Source: an uncultured Collinsella sp.
GTDB lineage: Bacteria > Actinomycetota > Coriobacteriia > Coriobacteriales > Coriobacteriaceae
Length of the DNA: 15,438 bases
Assembly: GCA_900546085.1 (NCBI GenBank)
Contig: URBS01000039.1
Span: forward strand, 1 to 15,438
Direction of reading: 5' to 3'
Both the position numbers and the translations under genes were made by a program. Every line of letters begins with the position of its first letter. The first letter of the stretch is position 1. Positions 7,408 to 13,845 of this stretch are shown here, in pieces. A model generated the notes under the pieces. It saw nothing but the letters and a program-made list of their open reading frames with translations. It was not told the DNA's origin and searched no databases.

Positions 7408-9459
7408 ATGCAGGAGGCATGGGAAGGCTTCAAGGAAGGCATCTGGACGGGAGAAGTTGACGTCCGAGACTTCATCCAGAAGAACTACACCCCCTACGAG
7501 GGCGACGAGTCGTTCCTCGCCGGCCCAACCGAGCGTACCAAGGAGCTGTGGGGCGAGGTTCTCGACCTGCTGCTTAAGGAGCGCGAGCAGGGCGGTGTCC
7601 TCGATATGGACACCAAGACCGTTACGGGTATCGTGAGCCACCCCGCTGGCTACATCGATAACGCCCACCGCGAGAAGGAGACCATCGTCGGCCTCCAGAC
7701 TGACAAGCCGCTCAAGCGCGCGCTGCACGTCAACGGTGGCATCCGCATCGCTTGCCAGGCTGCCAGCCAGCACGGCTATAAGGTCGACGAGAACGTTGTC
7801 GAGCGCTACACCTTCGAGCGCAAGACCCACAACGCTGGCGTCTTCGATGTTTACACCCCCGAGATGCGCGCCTGCCGCTCGGCCCACATCATCACCGGTC
7901 TGCCCGATGGCTATGGCCGCGGCCGCATCATCGGCGACTACCGTCGTGTTGCCCTGTACGGCGTCGACTACCTGATCAAGGACAAGGAGGCCCAGAAGGC
8001 TTCCACCCCGACGGTCATGACCGCCGACAACATCCGCGATCGTGAGGAGCTGCAGGAGCAGATCCGCGCCCTCGGCGAGCTCAAGATGATGGCCGAGACC
8101 TATGGTTTCGACATTTCCAACCCTGCTACCAACACGCAGGAGGCCATCCAGTGGATGTACTTCGCCTACCTCGCTTCCGTCAAGGAGCAGAACGGCGCCG
8201 CTATGTCCATCGGCCGTACCTCCACGTTCATCGACATCTACGCTGAGCGCGACCTTGCCAACGGTACCTTCACCGAGGAGCAGATCCAGGAGTTCGTGGA
8301 TCACTTCATCATGAAGCTCCGCATGGTCAAGTTTGCCCGTACCCCCGAGTACCAGGCCCTGTTTACCGGCGATCCGCAGTGGGTCACCGAGTCCATCGGC
8401 GGCATGGGTGTTGACGGCCGTACGCTCGTTACCAAGATGAGCTACCGCTACCTGCACACGCTCGAGAACATGGGCACCAGCCCCGAGCCCAACATGACCG
8501 TTCTGTGGTCGACCCGTCTGCCCGAGAACTTCAAGAAGTTCTGCGCCAAGACTTCTGTCGCCAGCTCCTCGATTCAGTACGAGAACGACGACCTCATGCG
8601 CGTCTACCACGGCGACGACTACGGCATTGCCTGCTGCGTGTCCTCCATGCGCATCGGCAAGGAGATGCAGTTCTTCGGCGCCCGCGCCAACCTGGCCAAG
8701 TGCCTGCTGTACGCACTCAACGGCGGTGTTGACGAGGTCTCCAAGAAGCAGGTCGGCCCCAAGTATCGCGCCGTCGAGGGCGATACGCTCGATTACGACG
8801 ACGTTGTGGCCAAGTACAACGACATGATGAAGTGGCTCGCTGGCGTGTACGTCAACTCGCTGAACATCATCCACTACATGCACGACAAGTATTGCTACGA
8901 GCGCATCCAGATGGCTCTGCACGACAAGCACGTGCACCGCTGGTTCGCTACGGGCATTGCTGGCCTTTCCGTCGTGGCTGACTCCCTGTCCGCCATCAAG
9001 TACGCCAAGGTCCACCCCGTCCGCGACGAGAACGGCATCATTGTCGACTTCGAGACCGAGGGCGAGTTCCCCAAGTACGGTAACGACGACGACCGCGTCG
9101 ACCAGATCGCTCACGACGTTGTGCACCAGTTCATGGAGTACATCCGCATGAACGACACCTACCGCAACTCCGTGCCCACGACCTCGGTTCTGACCATCAC
9201 CTCCAACGTCGTGTACGGCAAGAAGACCGGTTCTACGCCTGATGGCCGCAAGGCTGGCCAGCCCTTCGCCCCGGGTGCTAACCCCATGCACAAGCGCGAT
9301 AGCCACGGCGCCATCGCTTCGCTGTCTTCGGTTTCCAAGCTCCCGTTCCGCGATGCTCAGGACGGCATCTCCAACACCTTCTCCATCATCCCGGGCGCGC
9401 TCGGCAAGGAGGACCAGGTGTTCTTTGGTGATATCGACCTTGATCAGCTGGGCGAGTAA
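7408..9459 (+). CDS. pflB: Pyruvate formate-lyase catalytic subunit lacking its glycyl-radical domain
   Basis: This 683-residue protein matches the pyruvate formate-lyase core (pyruvate plus CoA to formate plus acetyl-CoA) from its N terminus onward. The catalytic pair Cys409-Cys410 in GIACCVSSMRIGKEMQFFGA corresponds to Cys418-Cys419 of the E. coli enzyme, and downstream motifs such as FAPGANPMH and KLPFRDAQDGISNTFSI are intact. It stops after ALGKEDQVFFGDIDLDQLGE, before the C-terminal domain with the RVSGYAV glycyl-radical loop; E. coli PflB has 760 residues. That domain is encoded by the next gene, in another frame. Codon choice is strongly biased to GC-ending forms, as expected for a highly expressed enzyme. 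AGGAG lies 12 bases before the ATG, which is rather far. The activase gene lies downstream. The gene ends cleanly at a TAA followed by designed-looking regulatory sequence, so this does not look like decay. Confidence 0.93.
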   Translation: MQEAWEGFKEGIWTGEVDVRDFIQKNYTPYEGDESFLAGPTERTKELWGEVLDLLLKEREQGGVLDMDTKTVTGIVSHPAGYIDNAHREKETIVGLQTDKPLKRALHVNGGIRIACQAASQHGYKVDENVVERYTFERKTHNAGVFDVYTPEMRACRSAHIITGLPDGYGRGRIIGDYRRVALYGVDYLIKDKEAQKASTPTVMTADNIRDREELQEQIRALGELKMMAETYGFDISNPATNTQEAIQWMYFAYLASVKEQNGAAMSIGRTSTFIDIYAERDLANGTFTEEQIQEFVDHFIMKLRMVKFARTPEYQALFTGDPQWVTESIGGMGVDGRTLVTKMSYRYLHTLENMGTSPEPNMTVLWSTRLPENFKKFCAKTSVASSSIQYENDDLMRVYHGDDYGIACCVSSMRIGKEMQFFGARANLAKCLLYALNGGVDEVSKKQVGPKYRAVEGDTLDYDDVVAKYNDMMKWLAGVYVNSLNIIHYMHDKYCYERIQMALHDKHVHRWFATGIAGLSVVADSLSAIKYAKVHPVRDENGIIVDFETEGEFPKYGNDDDRVDQIAHDVVHQFMEYIRMNDTYRNSVPTTSVLTITSNVVYGKKTGSTPDGRKAGQPFAPGANPMHKRDSHGAIASLSSVSKLPFRDAQDGISNTFSIIPGALGKEDQVFFGDIDLDQLGE

Positions 9460-9460
9460 C

Positions 9461-9485
9461 TATTGTTAGTGCTATACTAACAATA
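9461..9485. promoter_or_regulatory. Perfect palindrome with an embedded extended -10 promoter, between the two pfl genes
   Basis: The left arm TATTGTTAGT (9461-9470) and the right arm ACTAACAATA (9476-9485) are perfectly complementary around GCTAT. Starting two bases after the pflB stop, the element contains TGCTATACT (9470-9478), a good extended -10 sequence that would start transcription near 9485. No clear -35 is present at 17 bases. The layout suggests a regulator site covering an internal promoter for the radical-domain gene. In RNA read from upstream it would instead form a 10-bp hairpin. Confidence 0.5.
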
Positions 9486-9501
9486 ACGATTACTGATTAG
9501 C

Positions 9502-9521
9502 GCGCCGGTTTCGGCCGGCGC
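9502..9521 (+). promoter_or_regulatory. GC-rich hairpin in the leader of the radical-domain gene
   Basis: GCGCCGG (9502-9508) and CCGGCGC (9515-9521) form a perfect 7-bp stem with loop TTTCGG, extendable by TAG/CTA with one bulged base. It is not followed by a T-tract, and the AGGAG-type ribosome binding site comes 12 bases later. It probably stabilises or processes the message rather than ending it. Confidence 0.45.
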
Positions 9522-9544
9522 CTATCAATCGAAGGAGACACATT

Positions 9545-9796
9545 ATGAAGGTTTCTGAAGTTTCCGAGACTCAGGCCGATAACCTGGTCCACATGCTCGA
9601 CGCTTACGCCGAGAAGGGTGGCCACCACCTGAACATCAACGTCTTCAACCGTGAGACGCTGCTCGACGCTCAGGCTCACCCCGAGAAGTACCCGCAGCTG
9701 ACCATTCGCGTTTCCGGCTACGCCGTGAACTTCCACACGCTCACCAAGGAGCAGCAGGACGAGGTCATTTCGCGTACCTTCCACAACAAGTTCTAA
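9545..9796 (+). CDS. Stand-alone glycyl-radical domain of pyruvate formate-lyase (GrcA-like)
   Basis: This 83-residue protein is almost nothing but the C-terminal radical domain of pyruvate formate-lyase: GGHHLNINVFNRETLLDA at 25-42, PEKYPQLTIRVSGYAV at 46-61 with the radical-bearing Gly at position 58, then TLTKEQQDEVISRTF. It aligns with the last part of E. coli PflB (around Gly734), which is missing from the preceding gene. It has its own ATG and GGAG ribosome binding site (9533-9536) and an N-terminal lead-in of about 20 residues. It resembles E. coli GrcA/YfiD, which rescues oxygen-cleaved PFL, but is shorter, and here no intact lyase is present in the locus. I infer that it associates with the 683-residue subunit and is activated by PflA to form the working enzyme. 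Annotation pipelines may call it grcA. Confidence 0.92.
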   Translation: MKVSEVSETQADNLVHMLDAYAEKGGHHLNINVFNRETLLDAQAHPEKYPQLTIRVSGYAVNFHTLTKEQQDEVISRTFHNKF

Positions 9797-9822
9797 AGGG
9801 GTTTAACTCCCGCAGGATCGCT

Positions 9823-9945
9823 GGGGCTGTTTGGGCTACCTCCCAAAACGTCCTCGGACATGCAAGAAGCCCTCGCTGCGCACTTCGTGTGGCGAGGGCT
9901 TCTTGCGTCCTGCGGAATATTTTGGGAGGTAGCCCAAACAGCCCC
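9823..9945. repeat. Nested long inverted repeat / terminator after the split pfl genes
   Basis: The outer arms 9823-9848 and 9920-9945 are perfectly complementary over 26 bases. Inside them, GCAAGAAGCCCTCGC (9862-9876) pairs perfectly with GCGAGGGCTTCTTGC (9892-9906). The inner hairpin is a plausible bidirectional terminator for the pfl genes. Each outer arm itself contains TTTGGG-N6-CCCAAA. A third pairing option, CGCAGGA (9811-9817) with TCCTGCG (9908-9914), would compete with the outer arms. The outer arms are more than a terminator needs and may be a mobile repeat or a regulator site pair. Confidence 0.75.
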
Positions 9946-10109
9946 GGCGGGGTCCTGTGTAGTTACCCTTTAGGCGGAACTCTCCTAATGGGTTGAGCGT
10001 TCTGGATTCTTGCTTGCTACCGTTTATCGCGTATAGCTACCGTTTGCGGAATAAGTAACACTCCTTAATAAACCGTGTAGAATCTCAGATAAGCACGGAG
10101 TTTTCCAGG
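9946..10109 (+). promoter_or_regulatory. Upstream region and candidate promoter of degV
   Basis: No gene is visible here. GCTACCGTTT is repeated directly at 10016-10025 and 10036-10045, a 20-base period or about two helical turns. A candidate promoter follows: GTAACA (10055-10060), a 17-base spacer and TAGAAT (10078-10083), giving a start near 10090. The transcript would carry the 16-bp hairpin at 10110-10148 in its leader. Confidence 0.4.
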
Positions 10110-10148
10110 GAGACGCTGTCCTTTGTTGTGTGCAAGGGGCGGCGTCTC
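10110..10148 (+). promoter_or_regulatory. Very stable leader hairpin upstream of degV
   Basis: The arms 10110-10125 (GAGACGCTGTCCTTTG) and 10133-10148 (CAAGGGGCGGCGTCTC) pair along all 16 positions, counting three G-T pairs, around the loop TTGTGTG. Only TTT follows, so termination would be partial. It lies between the candidate promoter and the degV start and could act as attenuator or message stabiliser. Confidence 0.5.
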
Positions 10149-10234
10149 TTTGGCGCTTGGAGGCCGTTCTGCAGCAGGACGGCGGACGTGCGTCACATAT
10201 TCAAAAGCCAACGTCGAGATGGGTTGTGATGATA

Positions 10235-11089
10235 ATGGGCAAGTACGTAATCGTGGTTGAGTCTGGTTCGGATGTGACGCCGGAGCTCTGCGAGCGCTAT
10301 GGCATCGTGCGCGTGCCCATGCATGTCACGATTGGTGACGAGACCGTCGAAGACGGATCGATCGACCCGCTTGAGATTTACTCGCGCTGCAACGAGTTTG
10401 GTGTGATGCCCAAGACCAGCGGTTGCTCGCCGGCGGATTTTGCGCATGTGTACGACCGCATCCACGCCGAGCGGCCCGATGCGACCATTTTGCATCTTGC
10501 GTATTCCGAGGTTACGACCTGCTCGCATCAGTCGTCGAAGATTGCGGCAAAGGGCCGCGATTACGTCTTCTCCATGGATACGCGCTTTGTGTCGGTGGGC
10601 CAGTCGCTTGTCGCCGTTGAGACCGCCAAGTATATCGAAGCCCATCCGGATGCCACCGTCGACGAGATTTTCGCCTTTACCAATTCGGTGATGGACCGCG
10701 TGCTGCTGGGCTTTGTTCCTACGGACCTTGCCTTCCTTAAGGCGGGTGGTCGCTTGTCCAACGTCGCGTTTCTTGGCGCCCATCTGCTCAAGATTAAGCC
10801 CTGCATTGAGGTAACGGGTGGCAAATTCGTGGCGACCAAGAAGCTCCGCGGCTCTATGCTCAAATGTGCCCGTGCCTTTATTGACCACATGGTTGCGAAG
10901 GGCGATATTGATTACTCGCACATTGGTTTGGCGTATTCAGTGGGCCTTTCCGAGGAGCTGCGCGACGATATGGAAGTCTATGCGCACGACCTGGGCTTTA
11001 AGGACGTTACCTGGACTCAGGTCGGCGGCGTCATCTCGAGCCACTGCGGCCCGACCGCCTTCGGTGCGGTGCTCACGCTTAAGGCGTAG
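10235..11089 (+). CDS. DegV family fatty-acid-binding protein
   Basis: This DegV-family protein has 284 residues from the chosen ATG, the usual family length. It begins MGKYVIVVESGSDVTPELCE, has the lipid-contacting PKTSGCSP motif at 59-66, a GRLSN motif in the second half and the family ending SSHCGPTAFGAVLTLKA. DegV proteins (often called FakB in Gram-positives) bind a fatty acid and present it to the kinase FakA for incorporation into phospholipid. The frame extends upstream to a GTG at 10130, but that region lacks homology-like sequence and contains the leader hairpin, so I start at 10235. ATG at 10229 (MIMGKY) is an equally possible start, and the ribosome binding site is weak in both cases. 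It sits between the pyruvate formate-lyase genes and their activase. No FakA gene is in the window. Confidence 0.9.
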   Translation: MGKYVIVVESGSDVTPELCERYGIVRVPMHVTIGDETVEDGSIDPLEIYSRCNEFGVMPKTSGCSPADFAHVYDRIHAERPDATILHLAYSEVTTCSHQSSKIAAKGRDYVFSMDTRFVSVGQSLVAVETAKYIEAHPDATVDEIFAFTNSVMDRVLLGFVPTDLAFLKAGGRLSNVAFLGAHLLKIKPCIEVTGGKFVATKKLRGSMLKCARAFIDHMVAKGDIDYSHIGLAYSVGLSEELRDDMEVYAHDLGFKDVTWTQVGGVISSHCGPTAFGAVLTLKA

Positions 11090-11120
11090 GGCCTGGCGTC
11101 TATCGATTTCTATTGCTTCG

Positions 11121-11157
11121 GCGGCGAGCGGGTTGTGACAACCTTCCCGCCGCTTTT
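11121..11157 (+). terminator. Probable terminator after degV
   Basis: GCGGC-GAGC-GGG (11121-11132) can pair with CCCGCCGC (11146-11153) with a four-base bulge, followed by TTTT. An inner GTTG/CAAC pairing offers an alternative fold. Its position 32 bases after the degV stop supports a terminator role. Confidence 0.5.
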
Positions 11158-11198
11158 GCGTGGAGTCAAATAGGACGATCAAATTGACCGCTAAACCG

Positions 11199-11226
11199 TT
11201 TCGCCATCAGGCGTATGGGCTAGAAT
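11199..11226 (+). promoter_or_regulatory. Weak candidate promoter of pflA
   Basis: TAGAAT at 11221-11226 is a good -10 candidate, the same hexamer as proposed for degV. The -35 partner (TTTCGC at 11199-11204, 16 bases away) is poor, while a better TTGACC (11184-11189) is too distant. The leader would be about 45 bases. Confidence 0.3.
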
Positions 11227-11276
11227 GGCTCTGGCATTTTAATTGACAAAAACCAAAGAGAGGCAAGGTTGCGGGA

Positions 11277-12095
11277 ATGGCTGAGATGACGCTTGAGGGT
11301 GTGGATGCTCATCCCGAGGACTCTGCGTATGCCCTGGGTCGCGTGCATTCGATCGAGACGATGGGAACGGTCGACGGTCCCGGCATCCGCTTTGTAGTGT
11401 TTGTTCAGGGTTGCCCCATGCGTTGTGCGTATTGTCACAATCCCGATACCTGGTCTGTTAACGGCGGCACGATGGTGACCGTCGAGCATCTCATGGACGA
11501 GTTCCAGAGCAACCATGAGTTCTACCGTAGCGGCGGCATTACCGTTTCGGGCGGCGAACCGCTCCTGCAGCCCGAGTTTTTGGCCGACCTGTTCCGTGCA
11601 ATGCACAACAACCCCGATGGCCGCGTACACACCTGCCTAGACAGCTGTGGCTATGCATTTGATCCCAAGCATCCGGAGAAGTTCGATGCTGTTCTCAACG
11701 AGACCGATATGGTGCTGCTCGACATCAAGCATGCTGACCCGGTCGAGCATAAAAAGCTAACCGGTTGTGATCCCGCACGCATCCTGGCGTTTGGCGATGA
11801 GCTTGCCCATCGCAAGATTAAGGTCGTTATTCGCCACGTGGTGGTGCCGGGCATTACCGATACGGTGGAGGAGTGCGAGGCACTCGGTCGTTTAATCGCC
11901 CCGTGGCATAACGTGGTCGGCCTGGAGATGCTGCCGTATCACACCATGGGTGTCGTCAAATACGAGCAGCTGGGGATTCCCTATAAGCTTGAGGGCGTTC
12001 CACAGATGGATACCGCGCGCATGCCCGAGCTGCGCAACGCCGTCATGACGGGCATGAAAAAGCGCCGCGCCGAACTCAAAAACGCCATCGGCTAG
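11277..12095 (+). CDS. pflA: Pyruvate formate-lyase-activating enzyme (radical SAM)
   Basis: This 272-residue protein carries the radical-SAM cluster motif CxxxCxxC as Cys46, Cys50 and Cys53 in GCPMRCAYCHNPDTW, preceded by the activase hallmark MGTVDGPGIRFVVFVQGC. The SAM-binding SGGEP motif is at 91-95. It uses a 4Fe-4S cluster and S-adenosylmethionine to abstract hydrogen from the target glycine of pyruvate formate-lyase. Here the natural target is Gly58 of the 83-residue radical-domain protein encoded about 1.5 kb upstream. The N terminus is about 17 residues longer than in E. coli PflA, so translation might begin at Met4. A purine-rich AGAGAGGCAAGG lies upstream of the ATG. It is separated from the pfl genes by degV and two hairpins, so it is probably transcribed on its own. 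Confidence 0.94.
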   Translation: MAEMTLEGVDAHPEDSAYALGRVHSIETMGTVDGPGIRFVVFVQGCPMRCAYCHNPDTWSVNGGTMVTVEHLMDEFQSNHEFYRSGGITVSGGEPLLQPEFLADLFRAMHNNPDGRVHTCLDSCGYAFDPKHPEKFDAVLNETDMVLLDIKHADPVEHKKLTGCDPARILAFGDELAHRKIKVVIRHVVVPGITDTVEECEALGRLIAPWHNVVGLEMLPYHTMGVVKYEQLGIPYKLEGVPQMDTARMPELRNAVMTGMKKRRAELKNAIG

Positions 12096-12109
12096 CGATC
12101 CATTTTCGC

Positions 12110-12147
12110 CCCCAAGGGCACTCATTGGGGACAGACTTAAATGAGTG
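12110..12147. repeat. Short compound inverted repeat next to a gene remnant
   Basis: CACTCATT (12119-12126) and AATGAGTG (12140-12147) are perfect inverted repeats 13 bases apart. Overlapping them, CCCCAA (12110-12115) pairs with TTGGGG (12125-12130). The element lies between pflA and the truncated reading frame at 12145, and its right arm merges with that frame. It resembles a REP-type dispersed repeat, but copies elsewhere cannot be checked here. Confidence 0.45.
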
Positions 12148-12366
12148 CGCGATGGCATTGCGGGCGAGCATGTTTTGGTGCGCAACAAGGCAGGCTGGAT
12201 TAGCGAGGATGGTTGCTATTCGACATGCGATGCGGGCCTTATCGACATCGATGGCCGTACCTATGTCATGAGCGTCATGACATCGATGCCGTGGAGCGAC
12301 CGCTCGAGCGAGGTTACGGCCGCGATTGCAAAGGCTCTGTTTGATACGCGAGCTGCACTGGCTTAG
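12145..12366 (+). pseudogene. C-terminal fragment of a class A beta-lactamase-like serine hydrolase
   Basis: This 73-codon frame reads like the last part of a class A beta-lactamase/penicillin-binding-type hydrolase. HVLVRNKAGWISED (9-22) matches the region of the KTG active-site motif (here Lys15-Ala16-Gly17), followed by DAGLIDIDGRTYVMSVMTS, the pair of core strands that follow it, and a C-terminal helix. The domain carrying the catalytic SxxK serine and the SDN-type loop is absent. The frame is closed by a TGA just before 12145 and there is no ribosome binding site, so it is unlikely to be an expressed small gene. The break coincides with the inverted repeat at 12110-12147. The family assignment is from pattern recognition of a short stretch. 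Confidence 0.6.
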
Positions 12367-12444
12367 CGTGTTCGTTTGGCGAGGTCAAACAAAATGCTGG
12401 TACCATACCGTGGTTGAGAATTTCGTATAGGTTTGGGGAATGGT

Positions 12445-13185
12445 ATGGCTACCATCGCGATTATCGGTGCGCTCGAAAAAGAGATCATGCAGATTAAGGA
12501 AGAGCTGAGCGACGTTTGCGAGGCGCGGGAGGCAGGCTTGACCGTTGTGAGCGGCGAGCTCGACGGCCTGACAGTTGTCGCCACAACGGCGGGCATGGGC
12601 ACGGTGAACGCCGCCGCTGCAACACAGCACCTCATTAGCAAGTATGCTCCGCAGGCTGTTGTGTTTTCGGGCATTGCGGGCGGTTTGAACCCCAAGCTCC
12701 ATATCGACGACGTGGTCATTGGCAAACGCCTACGCTATCTGGATACCGATACCGCGCTTATCGCCGAGTCCGCACCGGGGCTCGAGGAGTTTGGCTCGAC
12801 ACCCGCGCTGGTCGATATTGCCGTCGACGTGCTTGCTGAGCGTGGGTTTGTTGATGCTTCGACAAATGCAGCCGCTTCGAACGAGGGAGCCAAACAATTC
12901 CTGGTCGGCACGATTGCCACGGGTAACCGCTTTGTGACGGGCACCGCCATGCGCAACGACGCTATCGAGGCGACGCATGCCGATTGTGTCGGCATGGAGG
13001 GCGCGGCAATTGCCCATGTCGCAACCAAAAATGGTGTCGATTGCCTGGTGTTGCGCGCTATCAGCGATAATTGTGACGAGGCGTACGATGCAATTTGCGA
13101 CCGAGAGTTCGATCTGTTCGAGTACGCGCGTGTCGCAAGTGACATCACGCTCGATATCGTCCGCCGCATTGCTGCTGCGCAATAG
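12445..13185 (+). CDS. mtnN: 5'-methylthioadenosine/S-adenosylhomocysteine nucleosidase
   Basis: This 246-residue enzyme of the MtnN/Pfs nucleoside-phosphorylase-like family hydrolyses methylthioadenosine and S-adenosylhomocysteine, and often the 5'-deoxyadenosine released by radical-SAM enzymes, to adenine and the thioribose or ribose product. It has the N-terminal IIGALEKE with Glu13 equivalent to the catalytic Glu12 in E. coli, FSGIAGG, the substrate-binding VGMEGAAIAHVA with Glu185, and the general-acid Asp208 in RAISDNCDE. The frame could begin at a TTG at 12433, but the ATG at 12445 has GGGGA about six bases ahead and matches the family start, so I chose it. The neighbouring activase produces 5'-deoxyadenosine, so recycling by this enzyme is a sensible though unproven link. 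engB follows after 38 bases. Confidence 0.9.
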   Translation: MATIAIIGALEKEIMQIKEELSDVCEAREAGLTVVSGELDGLTVVATTAGMGTVNAAAATQHLISKYAPQAVVFSGIAGGLNPKLHIDDVVIGKRLRYLDTDTALIAESAPGLEEFGSTPALVDIAVDVLAERGFVDASTNAAASNEGAKQFLVGTIATGNRFVTGTAMRNDAIEATHADCVGMEGAAIAHVATKNGVDCLVLRAISDNCDEAYDAICDREFDLFEYARVASDITLDIVRRIAAAQ

Positions 13186-13223
13186 CGCGCTCTTTTGTAA
13201 GAACCTACGACCAAGGAGTGTCC

Positions 13224-13814
13224 ATGGCCGATTCCATTAACTACCAGCTTGCCAAGTTCGTCGCCAGCTACGGCAAGGTTTCGCAGATTCCCGAGTCCAC
13301 CTGCCCCGAGGTGAGCTTTGTCGGCCGCTCCAATGTGGGCAAGTCGTCGATTATGAACAAGCTCTTTGGCCGCAAGAACCTGGTCAAGGTTTCCAGTACG
13401 CCGGGCAAGACGAGCAACATCAACTTCTTTGAGGCCGACGACGTGCATTTCGTGGACCTGCCGGGTTACGGCTTCGCCCGTCGCTCCAAGGCCGAGCGCG
13501 ACCGTTGGGCCGAGCTCATCGGTGACTTCTTCGACTCCGAGCGCAGCTTTAACCTGGTTGTGTCGCTGGTGGACATTCGCCACGATCCCAGCAAGCTCGA
13601 CCACGACATGATCGACTACCTACAGGGCAACGAATTCAACTTTATCGTCTGTCTCACCAAGGCCGACAAACTCAGCCGTACCCAGCAGGCCCGCCAGGCA
13701 GCAGCCATCAAAAAGCAGCTCAACGTCCCGGCCGAAAACGTGATCATTACGAGCTCCCAGACCGGCACCGGCATCGACGAACTAAAAAAGCGCATCGCCG
13801 AGGCTTGCCTCTAG
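13224..13814 (+). CDS. engB: Ribosome biogenesis GTP-binding protein EngB/YsxC
   Basis: This 196-residue TRAFAC-class GTPase needed for assembly of the large ribosomal subunit has all G motifs: G1 GRSNVGKSS (34-42), G2 around STPGKT (58-63), G3 DLPGYG (78-83), G4 TKAD (145-148) and G5 SSQTGTG (177-183). The DLPGYGFARRSK stretch is characteristic of EngB. An upstream GTG at 13218 overlaps the AAGGAG ribosome binding site (13213-13218), so the ATG at 13224, five bases after that site, is the real start. It follows mtnN by 38 bases and is probably co-transcribed with it. The transcript likely ends at the hairpin with T-tract at 13846-13896. Confidence 0.95.
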   Translation: MADSINYQLAKFVASYGKVSQIPESTCPEVSFVGRSNVGKSSIMNKLFGRKNLVKVSSTPGKTSNINFFEADDVHFVDLPGYGFARRSKAERDRWAELIGDFFDSERSFNLVVSLVDIRHDPSKLDHDMIDYLQGNEFNFIVCLTKADKLSRTQQARQAAAIKKQLNVPAENVIITSSQTGTGIDELKKRIAEACL

Positions 13815-13845
13815 TCAGGCTGCAGCCCCTCAAAAGCTCTCATCT

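Noticed and set aside
7348..9306. 652-codon minus-strand open frame opposite pflB
   Set aside because: It is antisense to one of the best-conserved enzymes in the window and has the biased composition expected of an antisense frame.
9461..9485. Assignment of the inter-pfl palindrome as a definite Rex site
   Set aside because: Half-sites are similar (TTGTTA/TAACAA), but the total length is 21 rather than 18 bases, so the regulator is left open.
9460..9544. The pfl split as a sequencing frameshift, programmed frameshift or ribosome bypass
   Set aside because: The gap is 85 bases and contains a stop, two perfect hairpins, a ribosome binding site and a new ATG. A single-base error cannot explain it, and independent initiation needs no bypass.
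10174..10183. GCAGGACGGC occurring again at 15427-15436 as a possible dispersed repeat
   Set aside because: A ten-base match in GC-rich DNA with no shared flanks or structure is too weak to report.
10130..10234. Upstream GTG start for degV adding 35 residues
   Set aside because: The added sequence does not resemble DegV N termini, lacks a ribosome binding site and lies partly in a strong hairpin; the ATG at 10235 gives the normal family length.
12433..12444. TTG start for mtnN
   Set aside because: The TTG overlaps the GGGGA that serves as ribosome binding site for the ATG at 12445, which also matches the family's N terminus.
13218..13223. GTG start for engB
   Set aside because: It overlaps the AAGGAG ribosome binding site; the ATG six bases later is correctly spaced.
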